A stretch of 64,000 nucleotides of DNA from Tetracentron sinense (taxonomy: Eukaryota; Streptophyta; Magnoliopsida; Trochodendrales; Trochodendraceae): assembly GCA_015143295.1 (NCBI GenBank), contig CM026559.1:19544826-19608825 (forward strand). Reading direction: 5' to 3'. A program made the position numbers and the translations under genes. Below, in pieces: positions 42,597-54,075 of this stretch (position 1 is its first letter; every line of letters starts with the position of its first letter). The notes beneath the pieces are model-generated. The model made no database searches, was not told where the DNA came from, and was given only the letters and a program-made list of their open reading frames with translations.

Positions 42597-45239
42597 TGTA
42601 GAACCCCGAATCTTGATGGCCATGTACGACGAATGATATCATATACTAAAGCATGTAAGAATGTATTTATGGTGTATGGGTGTTTGGAATGAAATAGGCA
42701 AGAGTATAGAATACTCTTGAGTATTGACAAGGGTTATGCCTTGGCATACCCTCGACTCTAAATAGCCCTTGCGTTCACACCGCTCTTCGGAATCAAGCGA
42801 TTCTTTGATTTTTGGAAAGGTAATTGAACCCTCTTCGGGGTTCATGTTGATCACTTGTCTCGGTTTTGAGTTGGTGTTAGGTCAAAAGACCGATTTCTGA
42901 AGTCGGGTCGATTTAAAATCTGGATTGACGAAACCCAATTTCGGATCAGTCAGGTTTAGGGGCAAAATGGTCCAAGAAAAATGAAGAATTGGAAGTTTTA
43001 AAAACATAAAAGTTATTTCCTTCGAAAGATGAATCCAACGCAAGTTCAATCGTCAAAATCGGACAGGCGAGTCAAAAGTTATGGCCGAGATACGAAAATT
43101 CAAAAATGCTGAAGCTTTCTGCGAAAGTTGCGATCGCTCGTAGGGACCCTACTAACGATCGTAGCGGAGCTACGAACGATCGTAGAGTTTCTACGATCGA
43201 TCGTAAAGCCCCAGAAATGCTGGAAACTCTTGGGTGAAACTACGATTGATCGTAGGAAGCTACGATCGATCGTAGAAGGCTACGATCGATCGTAAATCGC
43301 TATGAACGATCGTAGATACGCGATTTTACTTTCTTGGATGCGATTTTTTAGGGGTTTTTCACCCCTTACACTATAAATAGAAGACTTTAGGTGGGTTTTT
43401 GGGTTACCCTAAACCAAGGAGAGTTCCTAGAAAGAGAAGGAAAGGATCTTGAGCATTCCAAAGAGGGTTTTGCTTGAAACCAAGAAGAGCTTCAATCAAG
43501 GGTTGGATCTTCCCCAAATCAAGCTTGGATCATTCAAATCAAGTGACGATTTCTCAAGGGGCTTCTTCAACCTGGAAATTGATCCAAAGAGGTTAGTAAA
43601 CTACTATCTAGCCTTGTTATCATACAAAGATGATTCAAATAGGTGATTTTAATTCTATTATGATAAAAATAGGAAGTGTGGAAATTTGGGTGAACTAGAT
43701 CATGAATAAACAATCAAGTAGGGTTTTACGAATTGGGGGTTTTTCAATAACAAGGATGAATATGGCTAAACTTGTAAGAAAATTGTAATACCTTTAAATG
43801 AACCATGATTTTAAGTATACTATGATGCAATGACAAACAAGGGATTTTGGGTGAACTTGATTATGTTCAAATAAGCAAATAAGGATTTAAGATTTTGGAG
43901 GTTTTCCAATAAAAGGGTGAATATTACTATAAGTGCAAGTAAGTGTTAATATCCTCCAAGGAACCATGATTTCAAGTGTGATATGATGAATTAGGCTTAG
44001 AAGCCATGATTGTTATGATGTGACGCAATGAATGAAATGTTCTACATTCTAGAATTGTTTAAGTATGTTATGATGCTAATATACCTTGTATGAACCATAT
44101 GAGTTACTTAAGGTCTTCAAGTATACTATAATGATCATTATGCCTTGCATGAACATGTTTAATGAGTTAAAGCTTTCCACATAGATGTTATAATGCTCAC
44201 AAGCACTCTACGCATGATAAGTATTGCACGACCGTGGTTTTTCTCATAAGCATGAATTTTCAAGAAAACATAAGAGGATTTTCAAAGGCATTCATAAGTA
44301 AGAAGCATACATGCATAAGCATAGACTAAGCCAAACTTTGGGTTGGCATTCTAAGATCGGTTACTCCACGCTCACAAGGATCAAGTCTAGATCTTGCATG
44401 AACTCCACGGATCATAAGTCTCGCAAGGCTTTTCAAGAACTCATAAGAAACTCACAAGTCTAAGATCTTGCATATGTCTCCAAGGAGAACAAGCTCACAA
44501 GGATCATAAGCTCACAAGTACTCATAAGCTCACAAGAAGCTCATAAGCTCACAAGTACTCACAAGCTCACAAGAACTCTAAGCTCACAAGAACTCATAAG
44601 AAAACACGAGGCTCACAAGCATTCATAAGAACTCATAAGCATACATGAGAGGGTTTGTTTTCCATGAAAAGAACAAGTTTTATGAAAGGTTTTTCCCGAT
44701 GGGTTTTAAGCATGGATTTTGGTGATTTGTATTCTTTTACGCACTGTATAAAATATTGTGATTATGATAGCATTGTTAGCTAGTAGATTTTACTCGCTGA
44801 GTATTCCACGCTCAGCCGTACATGTTATGTCGGCAGGTACACGGACTCCATTTGACATCTGTGATCAGGGGCCCTGGATAGAGGAGGATTATGGCGAGGA
44901 GGAGCCATATGTAGAGCCTCAGGAGGAGGCAAATGACTTAGGCCACTGGCCCTTTTAGAGTGATTACATAGAGAGAGAGTGAGAGTATAATCATTTTGTA
45001 TTTTGATAGGTGGGCATGTCCACCTTTACTTTTGTGATGTATGAACAAACTTGGAATAAACAGCATATATAGAAAAGAAATTTTTGGATTACGCTTCCGC
45101 ACATTGGTTTAAGCTTCCGCCTTATTCATGATTATGTTTGTCATGACTTGGATGTTATTACAGGATGGTTTGGTATCGGATATGGCACATCACGAGCCAA
45201 AGTATCCCTAACTCCCAGGGGTTATTTTGGGTCGCGACA
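42597..45239 (+). repeat. TEK-C LTR3
   Basis: 2643 bp, same family as LTR1 and LTR2, followed by the target duplication GCATG. Palindrome block 43128-43320, TATA box 43372-43379, CTCACAAG repeats 44400-44640, conserved hairpin 44796-44816. Confidence 0.92.
44827..44958 (+). CDS. LTR small acidic ORF (TEK-C LTR3)
   Basis: 43 codons, almost identical to the LTR1 copy (one Asp to Gly near the end). Start and stop are intact. Confidence 0.5.
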   Translation: MSAGTRTPFDICDQGPWIEEDYGEEEPYVEPQEEANDLGHWPF

Positions 45240-45244
45240 GCATG
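45240..45244. repeat. Target site duplication GCATG, right (TEK-C)
   Basis: Pairs with 27078-27082. Confidence 0.92.
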
Positions 45245-47360
45245 TGCTCTGCTTTCACCTGCTGGCACACCAAGCACCGTGCCACATAATTCCCAACATC
45301 CCTCTTCATATTCCGCCACCAAAAGTGACTCTTGAGGTTCCAATACATCTTCGTACCTCCTGGATGCACAGTGTACTTTGCCCGATGAGCTTCATCCATA
45401 ATCTCCCTGCGAAGATCTGCATTGGCTGGGACACACAGTCTTCCCTTGAATATGATGCACCTCGGCTAGTGAGAGAGAAGTCCTCACTACCCTTAGCAAC
45501 TTCCTTGTCCTGATAAGCCCACAATTCAGCATCCGTGGCTTGGTATTCTTGGATCAAATCTATAATGTATGACCGAACCGTGACATTTGCCAAGATAGGA
45601 CTATGGACAAAGTCATTCACATTGATGTCCAGATTTGCCAAATCTTCAAGTAGTTTCCATTCCTGCACCAACATGTGTGCTAATAACCCTGGAGGTCTTC
45701 TACTCAAAGCATCAGCCACTACATTTGCCTTACCCGGGTGGTATTGAATGGTACAATCATAATCTTTCAAAAATTTCATCCAACGCCGTTGCCTTAGATT
45801 TAACTCTTTTTGGGAAAAGAGATACTTGAGGCTCTTGTGATCCGTATACATAGAATTCTACCCCGTAAAGGTAGTGTCGCCAAATCTTGAGTGCAAACAC
45901 GACTGCGGCAAGCTCCAAGTCGTGCGTGGGGTAATTCTTCTCATGCTCCTTCAATTGCCTTGATGTATAAGCAATGACTTTCTTGTGCTGCATGAGTACA
46001 CACCCAAGTCCAACGTGCGAGGCGTCACTATACACCTCATATCCATAAGGTCCGGATGGCACAGTAAGGATAGGGGCTGTAGTAAGCCTCTTCTTCAGTT
46101 CCGTGAAACTGATCTCGCACTTGTCGCTCCATACAAACTTTGCATTCTTCCTTGTCAGGTAAGTGAGCGGTGCCGCAAGGCTGGAGAAACCCTCCACGAA
46201 TCTCTTGTAATAGCCTGCCAACCCAAGGAAACTGAGTATCTCTGTGACACTCTTGGGCCTCGTCCAACTCATAACTGCCTCTATTTTCTTCGGGTCTACC
46301 AAAATGCCTTCCGCGGATACAACGTGGCCTAGGAATGCCACCTCTTCCAACCAAAACTCACACTTACTGAGTTTGGCGTATAGCTTATGCTCCCTCAGCA
46401 TTTCAAAAGCAAGGCGAAGGTCTCGCATGTGATCTTCCCGTGTCTGGGAATATATCAAGATGTCATTGATAAACACGATCACACATCGATCAAGACATGG
46501 CTGGAACACCCGGTTCATCAAATCCATGAAGGCTACCGGCGGGTTCGTGAGACCAAAAGGCATCACCAAGAACTCGTAGTGTCCGTATCGAGTCCGGAAA
46601 GCAGTTTGGGTATATCTTCCGCCTTAATCTGCAACTGGTGATATCCCGATCGAAGATCTATCTTTGAGAAAAATCTTGCTCCTTTCAATTGATCGAACAA
46701 GTCATCAATTCTAGGCAATGGATACCTATTCTTTATAGTGACTTTGTTCAATTGCCGATAATCGACGCACATCCGCATCGAGCCATCCTTCTTCTTAACG
46801 AACAGTACCGGGGCACCCCACAGTGAGACACTTGGTCGTATAAAACCAAGGCCTTGTAATTCCTCCAACTGAGTCTTCAACTCCTTGAGTTCAATAGGGG
46901 CCATTCTATACAGAGCCCTGAAAATAGGAGTTGTGCTTGGTGCAAGCTCGATCACAAACTCAATCTCCCTGTCTGGAGGCAATCCTGGCAACTCCTCTGG
47001 AAATACATCCAGAAATTCACTCACAACCGGAATAGTCGATGAGTCCTTTGCCTCGGGGTTAGCTAAGCTCAACGTCTCGTAAAACGAGCAATATCTCTAC
47101 TTTTCAACCCGTAAAAGTAGAATGATTTTCCTTCTACTAGCTTGAAGTGTACCATTTTCTCAAAGCAAGCTACATGCCCGTGATGTGCCGTTAACCAATC
47201 CATTCCCAATATCACGTCAAAGTCTTGGAATCCAAGAACTATTAGATCAACCGCCAACTCGTGGCTTCCCACTTGAACCACACTATTTCGACACACTTTG
47301 TTTGTCAACACTGTTTTCCCGAGAGGAGTCGAAATGGCTAGTCGCTGACTAGTAAGGTTC
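45240..47360 (-). pseudogene. pol: TEK-A1 Pol, protease remnant to integrase N-terminus
   Basis: On - from the acceptor at 47361: a protease remnant lacking the DTGS active site (about 115 bp lost relative to TEK-A2, near 47345), the later protease part ([20 protein letters not shown]), RT with [11 protein letters not shown] (46563-47072), a frame break at about 46600, [10 protein letters not shown] in place of the usual FVDD box (Val to Ile and first Asp to Asn), RNase [11 protein letters not shown], another break near 45850, then [10 protein letters not shown] and the integrase zinc-finger region. With the active-site Asp changed to Asn and the protease deleted, it cannot be functional. Confidence 0.87.
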
Positions 47361-47502
47361 CTGAAATTTCAACTAGTTACGTCAATCCATGCATCACATC
47401 ATATATATATAGGTAGATAGATATATAGCCCGCCACATACGTACACAAGGAGTAAAGCATAACATGACAATCGCGGATAAAAGAATAACTCTAAACGCGT
47501 AC
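47361..47502 (-). other. Putative intron between gag and pol (TEK-A1)
   Basis: 142 nt on -, donor CAAG|GTACGCG at 47502 and acceptor ATTTCAG|GAACC at 47361. Same length and ends as in TEK-A2. Confidence 0.72.
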
Positions 47503-48736
47503 CTTGCACCACATCATCAGATGCAAGTGTATCACCCTCTGTCAAGGCAAAAACTCACCCCTAGTTCACCTGGCGAGGCGGAGGTGTAAACCGGGTAGTC
47601 TGGGATGACGCCTGGTATGATCCTGCTGGGCGTGCTGGGGGCCTAATCCCCTGAGACTGGCCTGGTAAATGCCAACTGGGGCAATCCCTGCTCACATGGC
47701 CCTGGCGACCACAATGAAAACATCCACCTGATGCCCTTCAGCAATCTCCTGCCTGGTGCCTTCGGCCGCACGAAGTGCAGACCTCGTGTGTATAGGTCGG
47801 AGGGGCTGGAGGTGGAGCGTACCTCACCGTCTGAGGTGCAACTGGCTGTGGAGCTGGAAGAGCCTGAGGCACATACTACCATGGAGCTGGAGGCGTATAA
47901 GATGGCCTCATCGGTGGTGCTGACCACGCATACTGATGAGGGCCGGTACGAGCCCGCCTCTCTGGAGGTGCTGAACTACTAGGTTGGCCTCTTGCCAATT
48001 CCCTCTTCTTGGACACTGTCTCTGAATTGGCCTCGACCAATAAGGCCTTGTCCACTACCTCAGGGTAGGTGGCATGTCTGAAAACCGAGACCTTCTCCAT
48101 GATAACATCCTTGAGCCCTTGCTCAAACCTTCTCGCCTTCATTGCCTCGGTGGCAACCATGTGAGTCGCGAAGCGTGATAGCTCCAAGAACTTAGCCTCA
48201 TAAGCGGCCACAGTCATCGAACCTTTGTCTAGGTTGATGATCTCTCTTTCTTTCTTTTCCCGTGCTCTAACAGGAAAGTACTTCTTATAAAAAGTATCCT
48301 TGAACTCCTCCCAAGTCCAAGGTTGACCCTGCATGGTCAAATCTCGCGTCCTCAAGGCGGAAAACCACCAGTGATGTGCCTCCCCCTCTAGCATGAAAAC
48401 CGCCCATGCTACTCTATCCTCATCTGTAGGCAAAAGAACCGCAAGTATCTTCTCCATCTGGAGGATCCATGCCTCCACAGCAAGAGGGTCCACACTCCCA
48501 TGGAATGATGGAGGCCTCAATCTCCTGAATGCCTCAACCCCAGCTGTACGATGTACTGGAGCCGTAGGCAGTGGAGTAGGTGCCGCTGAAGAAGGTATAG
48601 TCTACCGAGCCAGCAGGATGGCGAGTGTCTCTGCAATAGAGCCTAAGACCTGAGAGAGGTCTGGCTGCTCATCCTCATCTCGTGAAGAAGAAGAAGCTCT
48701 GGTGTGTGGTCCACGACCCCGTGTGCCCCGCCTCTT
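47503..48736 (-). pseudogene. gag: TEK-A1 Gag
   Basis: The start position (48734-48736) reads AAG where TEK-A2 has ATG, then Arg-Arg-Gly. The core is open at 47876-48520 (AWILQMEKILAVL, HHWWFSAL, FLELSRFATHMVATEAM). A stop near 48603 lies in the N-terminal Ala-rich part. The cysteine motifs near 47700-47760 are present but displaced by frame breaks around 47880. Confidence 0.83.
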
Positions 48737-49075
48737 GACTAAAGTCCTGAGAACAATAGCACCACATGAGTCTCACTTGAAACCACAATTTATCACAGTT
48801 CCATTGCACAATAATTCAATTTGTATTAGTTGTATAGTACTAATATACATCATATCACAACCATCGGTGTATTTATAATATTATACCTTGGTGTTCTAGC
48901 GTTCCTAAGACTCGTACTTGGTTGGAGCAACCATTTTGACTAAGACTAAAGTTTAGTCTTACACTTGGATCATGACTCGCTTCCGACTTACTTCCTTCCT
49001 AACTTGTTTCTGGGCATATGCTCTTGTCAAGCTGTGGTACTAGATTCTAAGTAACCCTAGAGATCTAAAGCCTAG
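48737..49075 (-). other. TEK-A1 leader with palindrome
   Basis: Untranslated leader. At 48942-48960 it holds a near-perfect palindrome (AAGACTAAAGTTTAGTCTT) matching the one in the TEK-A2 leader. No gene seen. Confidence 0.55.
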
Positions 49076-49087
49076 GCTCTGATACCA
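49076..49087 (-). other. TEK-A1 primer binding site, tRNA-iMet
   Basis: TGGTATCAGAGC on -. Five bases separate it from the LTR end at 49093. Confidence 0.9.
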
Positions 49088-49409
49088 CTTCTTGTCGCGA
49101 CCCAAAACCCACCCTACGAGTTAGAGTGAATCTTGGACGACTCATCATGACTTGCATGACTTGCTTGATGAATTAACCTGCAAAAACCCACAAGGCATAT
49201 ACAAAGAGGACCAAATAGCGGAAACATACAACAAACACAGCGGAAGTCGAACAAACCTCTATGTATATACATGTAACCCAAGTTTGATACAAAAAGAAAA
49301 TACCCAAAAGAAAGTGCGGACAGGCCCGCCAAAATACATGAATATAACTCTCTAGCTCACCCACAGCTATCCACTAAGAATCTACCACCGCCTAATAATA
49401 ACCCTCACC

Positions 49410-49511
49410 CTAAGGTTCCTCCACAGGCTCCTCAACGTACTCCTCCTCCACCCATGGGCCAGGAGCACAGACATCGAATGGAGCAGCAGCTCCCTCAGAA
49501 CCTGCCGACAT
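49410..49511 (-). CDS. LTR small acidic ORF, shortened (TEK-A1 5' LTR)
   Basis: ATG at 49509-49511, MSAG then PFDVCAPGPW intact. A CAG to TAG change ends it six codons early compared with the other LTR of this element. Confidence 0.45.
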   Translation of the reverse strand: MSAGSEGAAAPFDVCAPGPWVEEEYVEEPVEEP

Positions 49512-49839
49512 AAGAAGTACGGCTGAGCATTGAATACTCAGCGGGTACCAAATACTAACCAACAGTCATACTACAACAACGATGTTACACATATATAAAG
49601 TAGGAAACAATTCAGATCTTAACAAGGTAGTAAAGCAGTATATAATCATGCTTGCATTCATAAAAGCCAATAAAACTATTGAAAACACCGTGCACTTAAC
49701 TTGACTTAAAGTACCATTTTCGTGCTTGAAAACTCGTCTTGTCTATCTTGCTTGATTCTTGTATATCGTGTCATGTCATGCATGTCATGCGTGCTTGCTT
49801 GTGATCATGTAACTTATGAGATACACTTGTGAGATATCC

Positions 49840-50060
49840 TTGTGAGATGCACTTGAGAGGGAAGGAAGACCCTTCTTTATGCAATGCACTTGAGAGGGAA
49901 GGGAGGCCCTTCTTCATGATATGGATGTACTTGCGAGGGAAGGGAGGCCCTTCTTTATGCTATGCACTTGAGAGGGAAGGGAGGCCCTTCTTCATGATAT
50001 GGATGTACTTGCGAGGGAAGGGAGGCCCTTCTTTATGCTATGCACTTGTGAGTGAGGGGA
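49840..50060 (-). repeat. GAAGGG/CCCTTC hairpin array (TEK-A1 5' LTR)
   Basis: Same array as 24410-24560 with one additional pair of units, so the array length differs between the two LTRs of a single element. Confidence 0.82.
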
Positions 50061-50988
50061 GACCTCTCGTGGAATGTCTGTTCTTGTTTTCTTGTGAAAA
50101 GCGAGGTAAAACATATCGTAGGATATGTCCCACCTCTCAACCTCGTTCTTGAAGGTCTCGGTAAATTCATGTCATGCATGCCGTGCTCGTGGATTCGTGT
50201 GCATACTTGCATTGGAATTTAAAGATGACATTTGGGGATTTCACAATATATAGCATGTCACAAATTAAACAATAAGCATTTATGACATTTTAAAGAAAAC
50301 AAGAACTCACACTATCATAAGCCCTAACAAGTTCATAAGTAATTAAGCATGCATTTTCTTAATTTATCGTTCGTTTTGTTCACCTTGGCATTTCATCAAA
50401 CATAGGGTGTGTCCATTATTTATTTCAACCTAAATCATGATTTTCTAGGTGGGTTATGCTCACATCATACATGTTTGTTCATTATGGATACAATGCCCTC
50501 CCCATTTCATTCATCACATCATTTCACAAGGCATCCAATCGCCAACACCCCTCTCCATTCACACCATTCACCATTTAAACTCATCATCCATTTATAGATG
50601 GAAGAAAACAAAGAATACAAGAATAAGGGAAGAAAGAAAAGCTATAACTTGGAAGGTAGCAAGAAGTACCGAACTTGACAAATGAGGGAAAGAATCCCCT
50701 TCCAACACGTCCGTGAGTCGCTGCCCTAGCTTGGAGAAACTACTCCTCATGTGCTTGAACCGGAATCTTAAAGCAATCCAAGCTTGAGGTGATTGTGGGT
50801 CTTGAACCCCATTTGATTTTTCCCCAAAAGCAAACCCTAGGTTAGGAAAACCCTCTCTTGTTTCCCTAACTCTCAAATGTCTCTAAGTGTTGAGAATGAG
50901 CCCTAAAGGCTCGGGCAACCCTTAAGAGGAAAGAGTGAAACGCCCAAAAGATGAAAACACCCTTAATGAAATTTTTGCAAAAACACGA

Positions 50989-51137
50989 AGACCGAGCGAT
51001 CGATGGTCGATACTGAGCGATCGGTTGCCTACCGATCGATCGATTTCATAACCGAGCGATCAGTTAAAAATCTACTCTTAAGAAAATTTCCCCATACAAA
51101 TTCTTCGACCAGTCGATGGCTACCGATCGATCGGTTT
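50989..51137 (-). repeat. GATCGATC palindrome block (TEK-A1 5' LTR), cut
   Basis: ACCGAGCGATCGATGG-type words up to the TEK-A2 insertion point, which lies just after CGATCGATCGGTTT. Confidence 0.75.
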
Positions 51138-51370
51138 TGTAGAGCCCCAGACTTTTCCATGCTTAATACATGACACTTTCGTTGTCATCTTGCCTTTTTA
51201 GAGGTATGATTAATAAATGAGGAAGAATTTGGAAATTTTGAAATGTCAGAATTGTTCCTCTTCGAAGTACGAACACAACGCAAGTTGAATCGTCAAAATC
51301 GGACGAACGAGTCAAAAGATATGGCCAAAACAGTCTGTACCTGTAGGAAAACGTATACTGTGTGCATCCG

Positions 51371-52236
51371 TTGTACAACTCACCACGGGCACGTTGTACA
51401 ACTCACCACGGGCACGTTGTACAACTCACCATGGGCACTATTCACAGCACAACGAGTTGGCACTATTCACAGCACAACGAGTTGGCACTATTCACAGCAC
51501 AACGAGTTGGCACTATTCATAGTACAACGAGTTGGCACTATTCATAGTACAACGAGTTGGCACTATTCACAGCACAACGAGTTGGCACTATTCACAGCAC
51601 AACGAGTTGGCACTATTCACAGTACAACGAGTTGGCACTATTCACAGCACAACGAGTTGGCACTATTCATAGCACAACGAGTTGGCACTATTCATAGTAC
51701 AACGAGTTGGCACTATTCACAGCACAACGAGTTGGCACTATTCACAGCACAACGAGTTGGCACTATTCACAGTACAACGAGTTGGCACTATTCACAGCAC
51801 AACGAGTTGGCACTATTCATAGTACAACGAGTTGGCACTATTCACAGCACAACGAGTTGGCACTATTCACAGCACAACGAGTTGGCACTATTCACAGCAC
51901 AACGAGTTGGCACTATTCACAGTACAACGAGTTGGCACTATTCACAGCACAACGAGTTGGCACTATTCACAGCACAACGAGTTGACACTATTCACAGCAC
52001 AACGAGTTGGCACTATTCATAGTACAACGAGTTGGCACTATTCACAGTACAACGAGTTGGCACTATTCACAGCACAACGAGTTGGCACTATTCATAGTAC
52101 AACGAGTTGGCACTATTCACAGCACAACGAGTTGGCACTATTCACACCACAACGAGTTGGCACTATTCACAGTACAACGAGTTGGCACTATTCACAGCAC
52201 AACGAGTTGGCACTATTCACAGCACTATTCACAGAA
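51371..52236 (+). repeat. 25-bp minisatellite, about 32 units, in the TEK-A2 5' LTR
   Basis: Three 23-bp units (with ACAACTCACCACGGGCAC) lead into a perfectly phased 25-bp tandem array from about 51437. Key words in each unit are GAGTTGGCAC and TATTCACAG. Units differ mainly at a CAC/TAG/CAG position (ATTCACAGCA, ATTCATAGTA, ATTCACAGTA). No drift in the period is seen over 800 bp. The open frames across it follow from a stop-free unit and are not taken as a gene. Confidence 0.95.
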
Positions 52237-52627
52237 ATCCCAATAAGGGTATTTCGGTCTTTTGGTCAGTTCACTCTTACCTTAAGAGTTTAATCTGAGC
52301 CTTTAGGGCATCATTCGACACTTAGAGAGTTTGAGAGAATAGAAGAAAGAGGAGAAGGCGATTCCAACCTAGGGTTTCCATTTGGGAGAGAAATCAAAGG
52401 GTTTGAAACCCTAGATCAACCTCCAGCCCGTTTTTCTTCAAGATCAAGGCACAAACTCGTGAGGAGCATCTCCTCAAACTAGGGCAGCAGCTACACAGTC
52501 GTTTTGGAAAGGGGTTTCTTCCTCATTTCTTCAAGGTCGGTGCTTCTTACTACCCTCCTAGTTATAGTTCCTCTTTCCCCTTCTTTTCTCTTCATTTTCT
52601 TTCATTTACACATGTGCTATGAGATGG

Positions 52628-52669
52628 ATAAATGGTGAATGGTGAATGGTGAATGGTGAATGGTGAATG
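52628..52669 (+). repeat. Seven-base microsatellite (GAATGGT)n
   Basis: Five or so copies of a 7-bp unit in the TEK-A2 5' LTR. Only one or two are present at the matching place in the solo LTR (about 14005). Confidence 0.8.
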
Positions 52670-53129
52670 GAGATGGAATGGGCGATTGGATGCCAATGGT
52701 TGTGTGTGATGAACAAATGGGGAAGGGCATTGTTCCAATAATGAATGTACATGTATGATTTGAGTAAAACCCATCTAGAAAAGCATGTTGTAGGGTAAAT
52801 CCATAATGAACACACCATGTTTGATGAAATGCCAAGGTGAACACAGTGAGCTGAAAATCTGGAAATGCATGCCTAATAAATTATGAATATTGCTAGGGAC
52901 TATGATAGTGTGTTTCCTGTTTTCCCATAATGCTATGAATACTACATTACTCAATCTTTGATGCTATATGTGTTGTGAAATTACCCAAATGTCATCTTTA
53001 AATTTGAATGCAAGTATGTACACGGTTTCCACGAGCACGGCATGCATGGCATGATTTATCGAGGTTTTCAAGAACATGGTTAGAGGTGGGACATATCCTA
53101 CGATATGTTTTACCTCGCTTTTCACAAGA

Positions 53130-53300
53130 AGACAAGAACCAACATTCCACGAGGGGTCTCCCCTCACTCACAAGTGCATATCATGAAGAAGGGTCTCCCT
53201 TCCCTCGCAAGTACATACATATCATAAAGAAGGGTCTCCCTTCCCTCGCAAGTGCATTACATAAAGAAGGGTCTCCCTTCCCTCTCAAGGCATCTCACAA
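53130..53300 (+). repeat. GAAGGG/CCCTTC hairpin array (TEK-A2 5' LTR)
   Basis: Tandem units with GAAGGGTCTCCCTTC, arms of 6 bp, the same type as in the TEK-A1 LTRs. Confidence 0.8.
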
Positions 53301-53644
53301 GGACACCTCACAAGGATATCTCACAAGTTACATGATCACAAGCAAGCACGCATGACATGCATGACATGACACGACATACAAGAATCAAGCAAGATAGACA
53401 TGACAAGCTTTCAAGTACAAAAAGATATTTCAAGTCAAGTCAAGCACACGATGTTTCAAGAGGATTTATCGGTTTTCTACGAATTACAAGCATGATTATA
53501 AACTGCTTTACTTCCTTGTATGATGTGAATTGTTTCCGTTTGACATATATGAATTGCTCCTGATTATGTATTGCTATTTCTACGCTATAATTGTTGGTTA
53601 GTATTTAGTACCCGCTGAGTATTCCATGCTCAGCCGTACTTCTT

Positions 53645-53764
53645 TTGTCGGCAGGTTCTGAGGGAGCTGCTGCCCCATTTGATGTTTGTGCTCCTGGTCC
53701 ATGGGTGGAAGAGGAGTACGCCGAGGAGCCTTTGGAGGAACCTCCCGTAGAGGGTTATCAGTAG
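53645..53764 (+). pseudogene. LTR small acidic ORF, start lost (TEK-A2 5' LTR)
   Basis: Homologous 39-codon frame with PFDVCAPGPW and the acidic tail to TAG, but ATG is TTG here. The rest is open. Confidence 0.5.
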
Positions 53765-54063
53765 GTGGTGATTAGATTCTGAGTGGATTAGCTGTGGGTG
53801 AGATGAGAGTTAGATTTATGTATTTTTGGCGGGCATGTCCACTCTTTCGTATGGATTACTTTTTGTATAAACTTGGATTTGTGTATGTATATACATAGAG
53901 GTTTGGTAGTCTTCCGCTGTGCTATGTTAGAGTATGTTTCCACTGTTTATATCCTCTATTGTATATGCTCTGTGGGTTTTGCAGGTTAGTTGTCAAGTAA
54001 GTCATGATTAGTCGTCCAAAGTTCACTCTAACTCCTAGGGTGGGTTTTGGGTCGCGACAGAAG

Positions 54064-54075
54064 TGGTATCAGAGC
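54064..54075 (+). other. TEK-A2 primer binding site, tRNA-iMet
   Basis: TGGTATCAGAGC, four bases after the LTR. Confidence 0.92.

Larger units (their letters stand above)
27083..45239 (+). mobile_element. TEK-C, tandem chromovirus with three LTRs and two internal regions
   Basis: LTR1 27083-29706, internal 1 29707-34828, LTR2 34829-37473, internal 2 37474-42596, LTR3 42597-45239. The array as a whole is flanked by GCATG, so it occupies one integration site. The two internal regions have almost the same length (5122 and 5123 bp) and share a gag frameshift and an integrase frameshift. This fits duplication after insertion, by unequal recombination between LTRs of sister copies, of an already defective element. 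Internal 1 has many extra stops; internal 2 is better preserved. Confidence 0.92.
23661..51137 (-). mobile_element. TEK-A1, Tekay-type chromovirus in the COP1 LTR
   Basis: On - the order is 5' LTR (49093-51137, truncated), primer site, gag, intron, pol, and 3' LTR (23661-25877). Pol is split by the 18.2-kb TEK-C insertion (27083-45239), and the 5' LTR is cut by TEK-A2. The left flank is AGCTA; the right flank would lie beyond the assembly gap. The element is dead: the gag start codon is lost, the protease active site is deleted, and there are several stops. Confidence 0.88.
49093..51137 (-). repeat. TEK-A1 5' LTR, cut by TEK-A2
   Basis: Matches 23661-25877 from its GTCGCGACA end up to the GATCGATC block, where TEK-A2 begins. 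About 250 bp of the LTR start would lie beyond TEK-A2, in or past the gap. Conserved hairpin at 49522-49542. Confidence 0.9.
51138..54059 (+). repeat. TEK-A2 5' LTR
   Basis: 2922 bp, TGTAGAGCCCC to GTCGCGACA. It is longer than the other TEK-A LTRs because of the minisatellite. Conserved hairpin at 53614-53634. Confidence 0.92.

Noticed and set aside
51437..52236. CRISPR-like array
   Set aside because: The 25-bp units abut with no unique spacers and sit inside a plant retrotransposon LTR. It is a minisatellite.
51243..52293. Protein-coding gene of 150-260 codons across the minisatellite
   Set aside because: The frames exist only because the 25-bp unit lacks stops. There is no conserved start, and the 3' LTR copy loses the frame.
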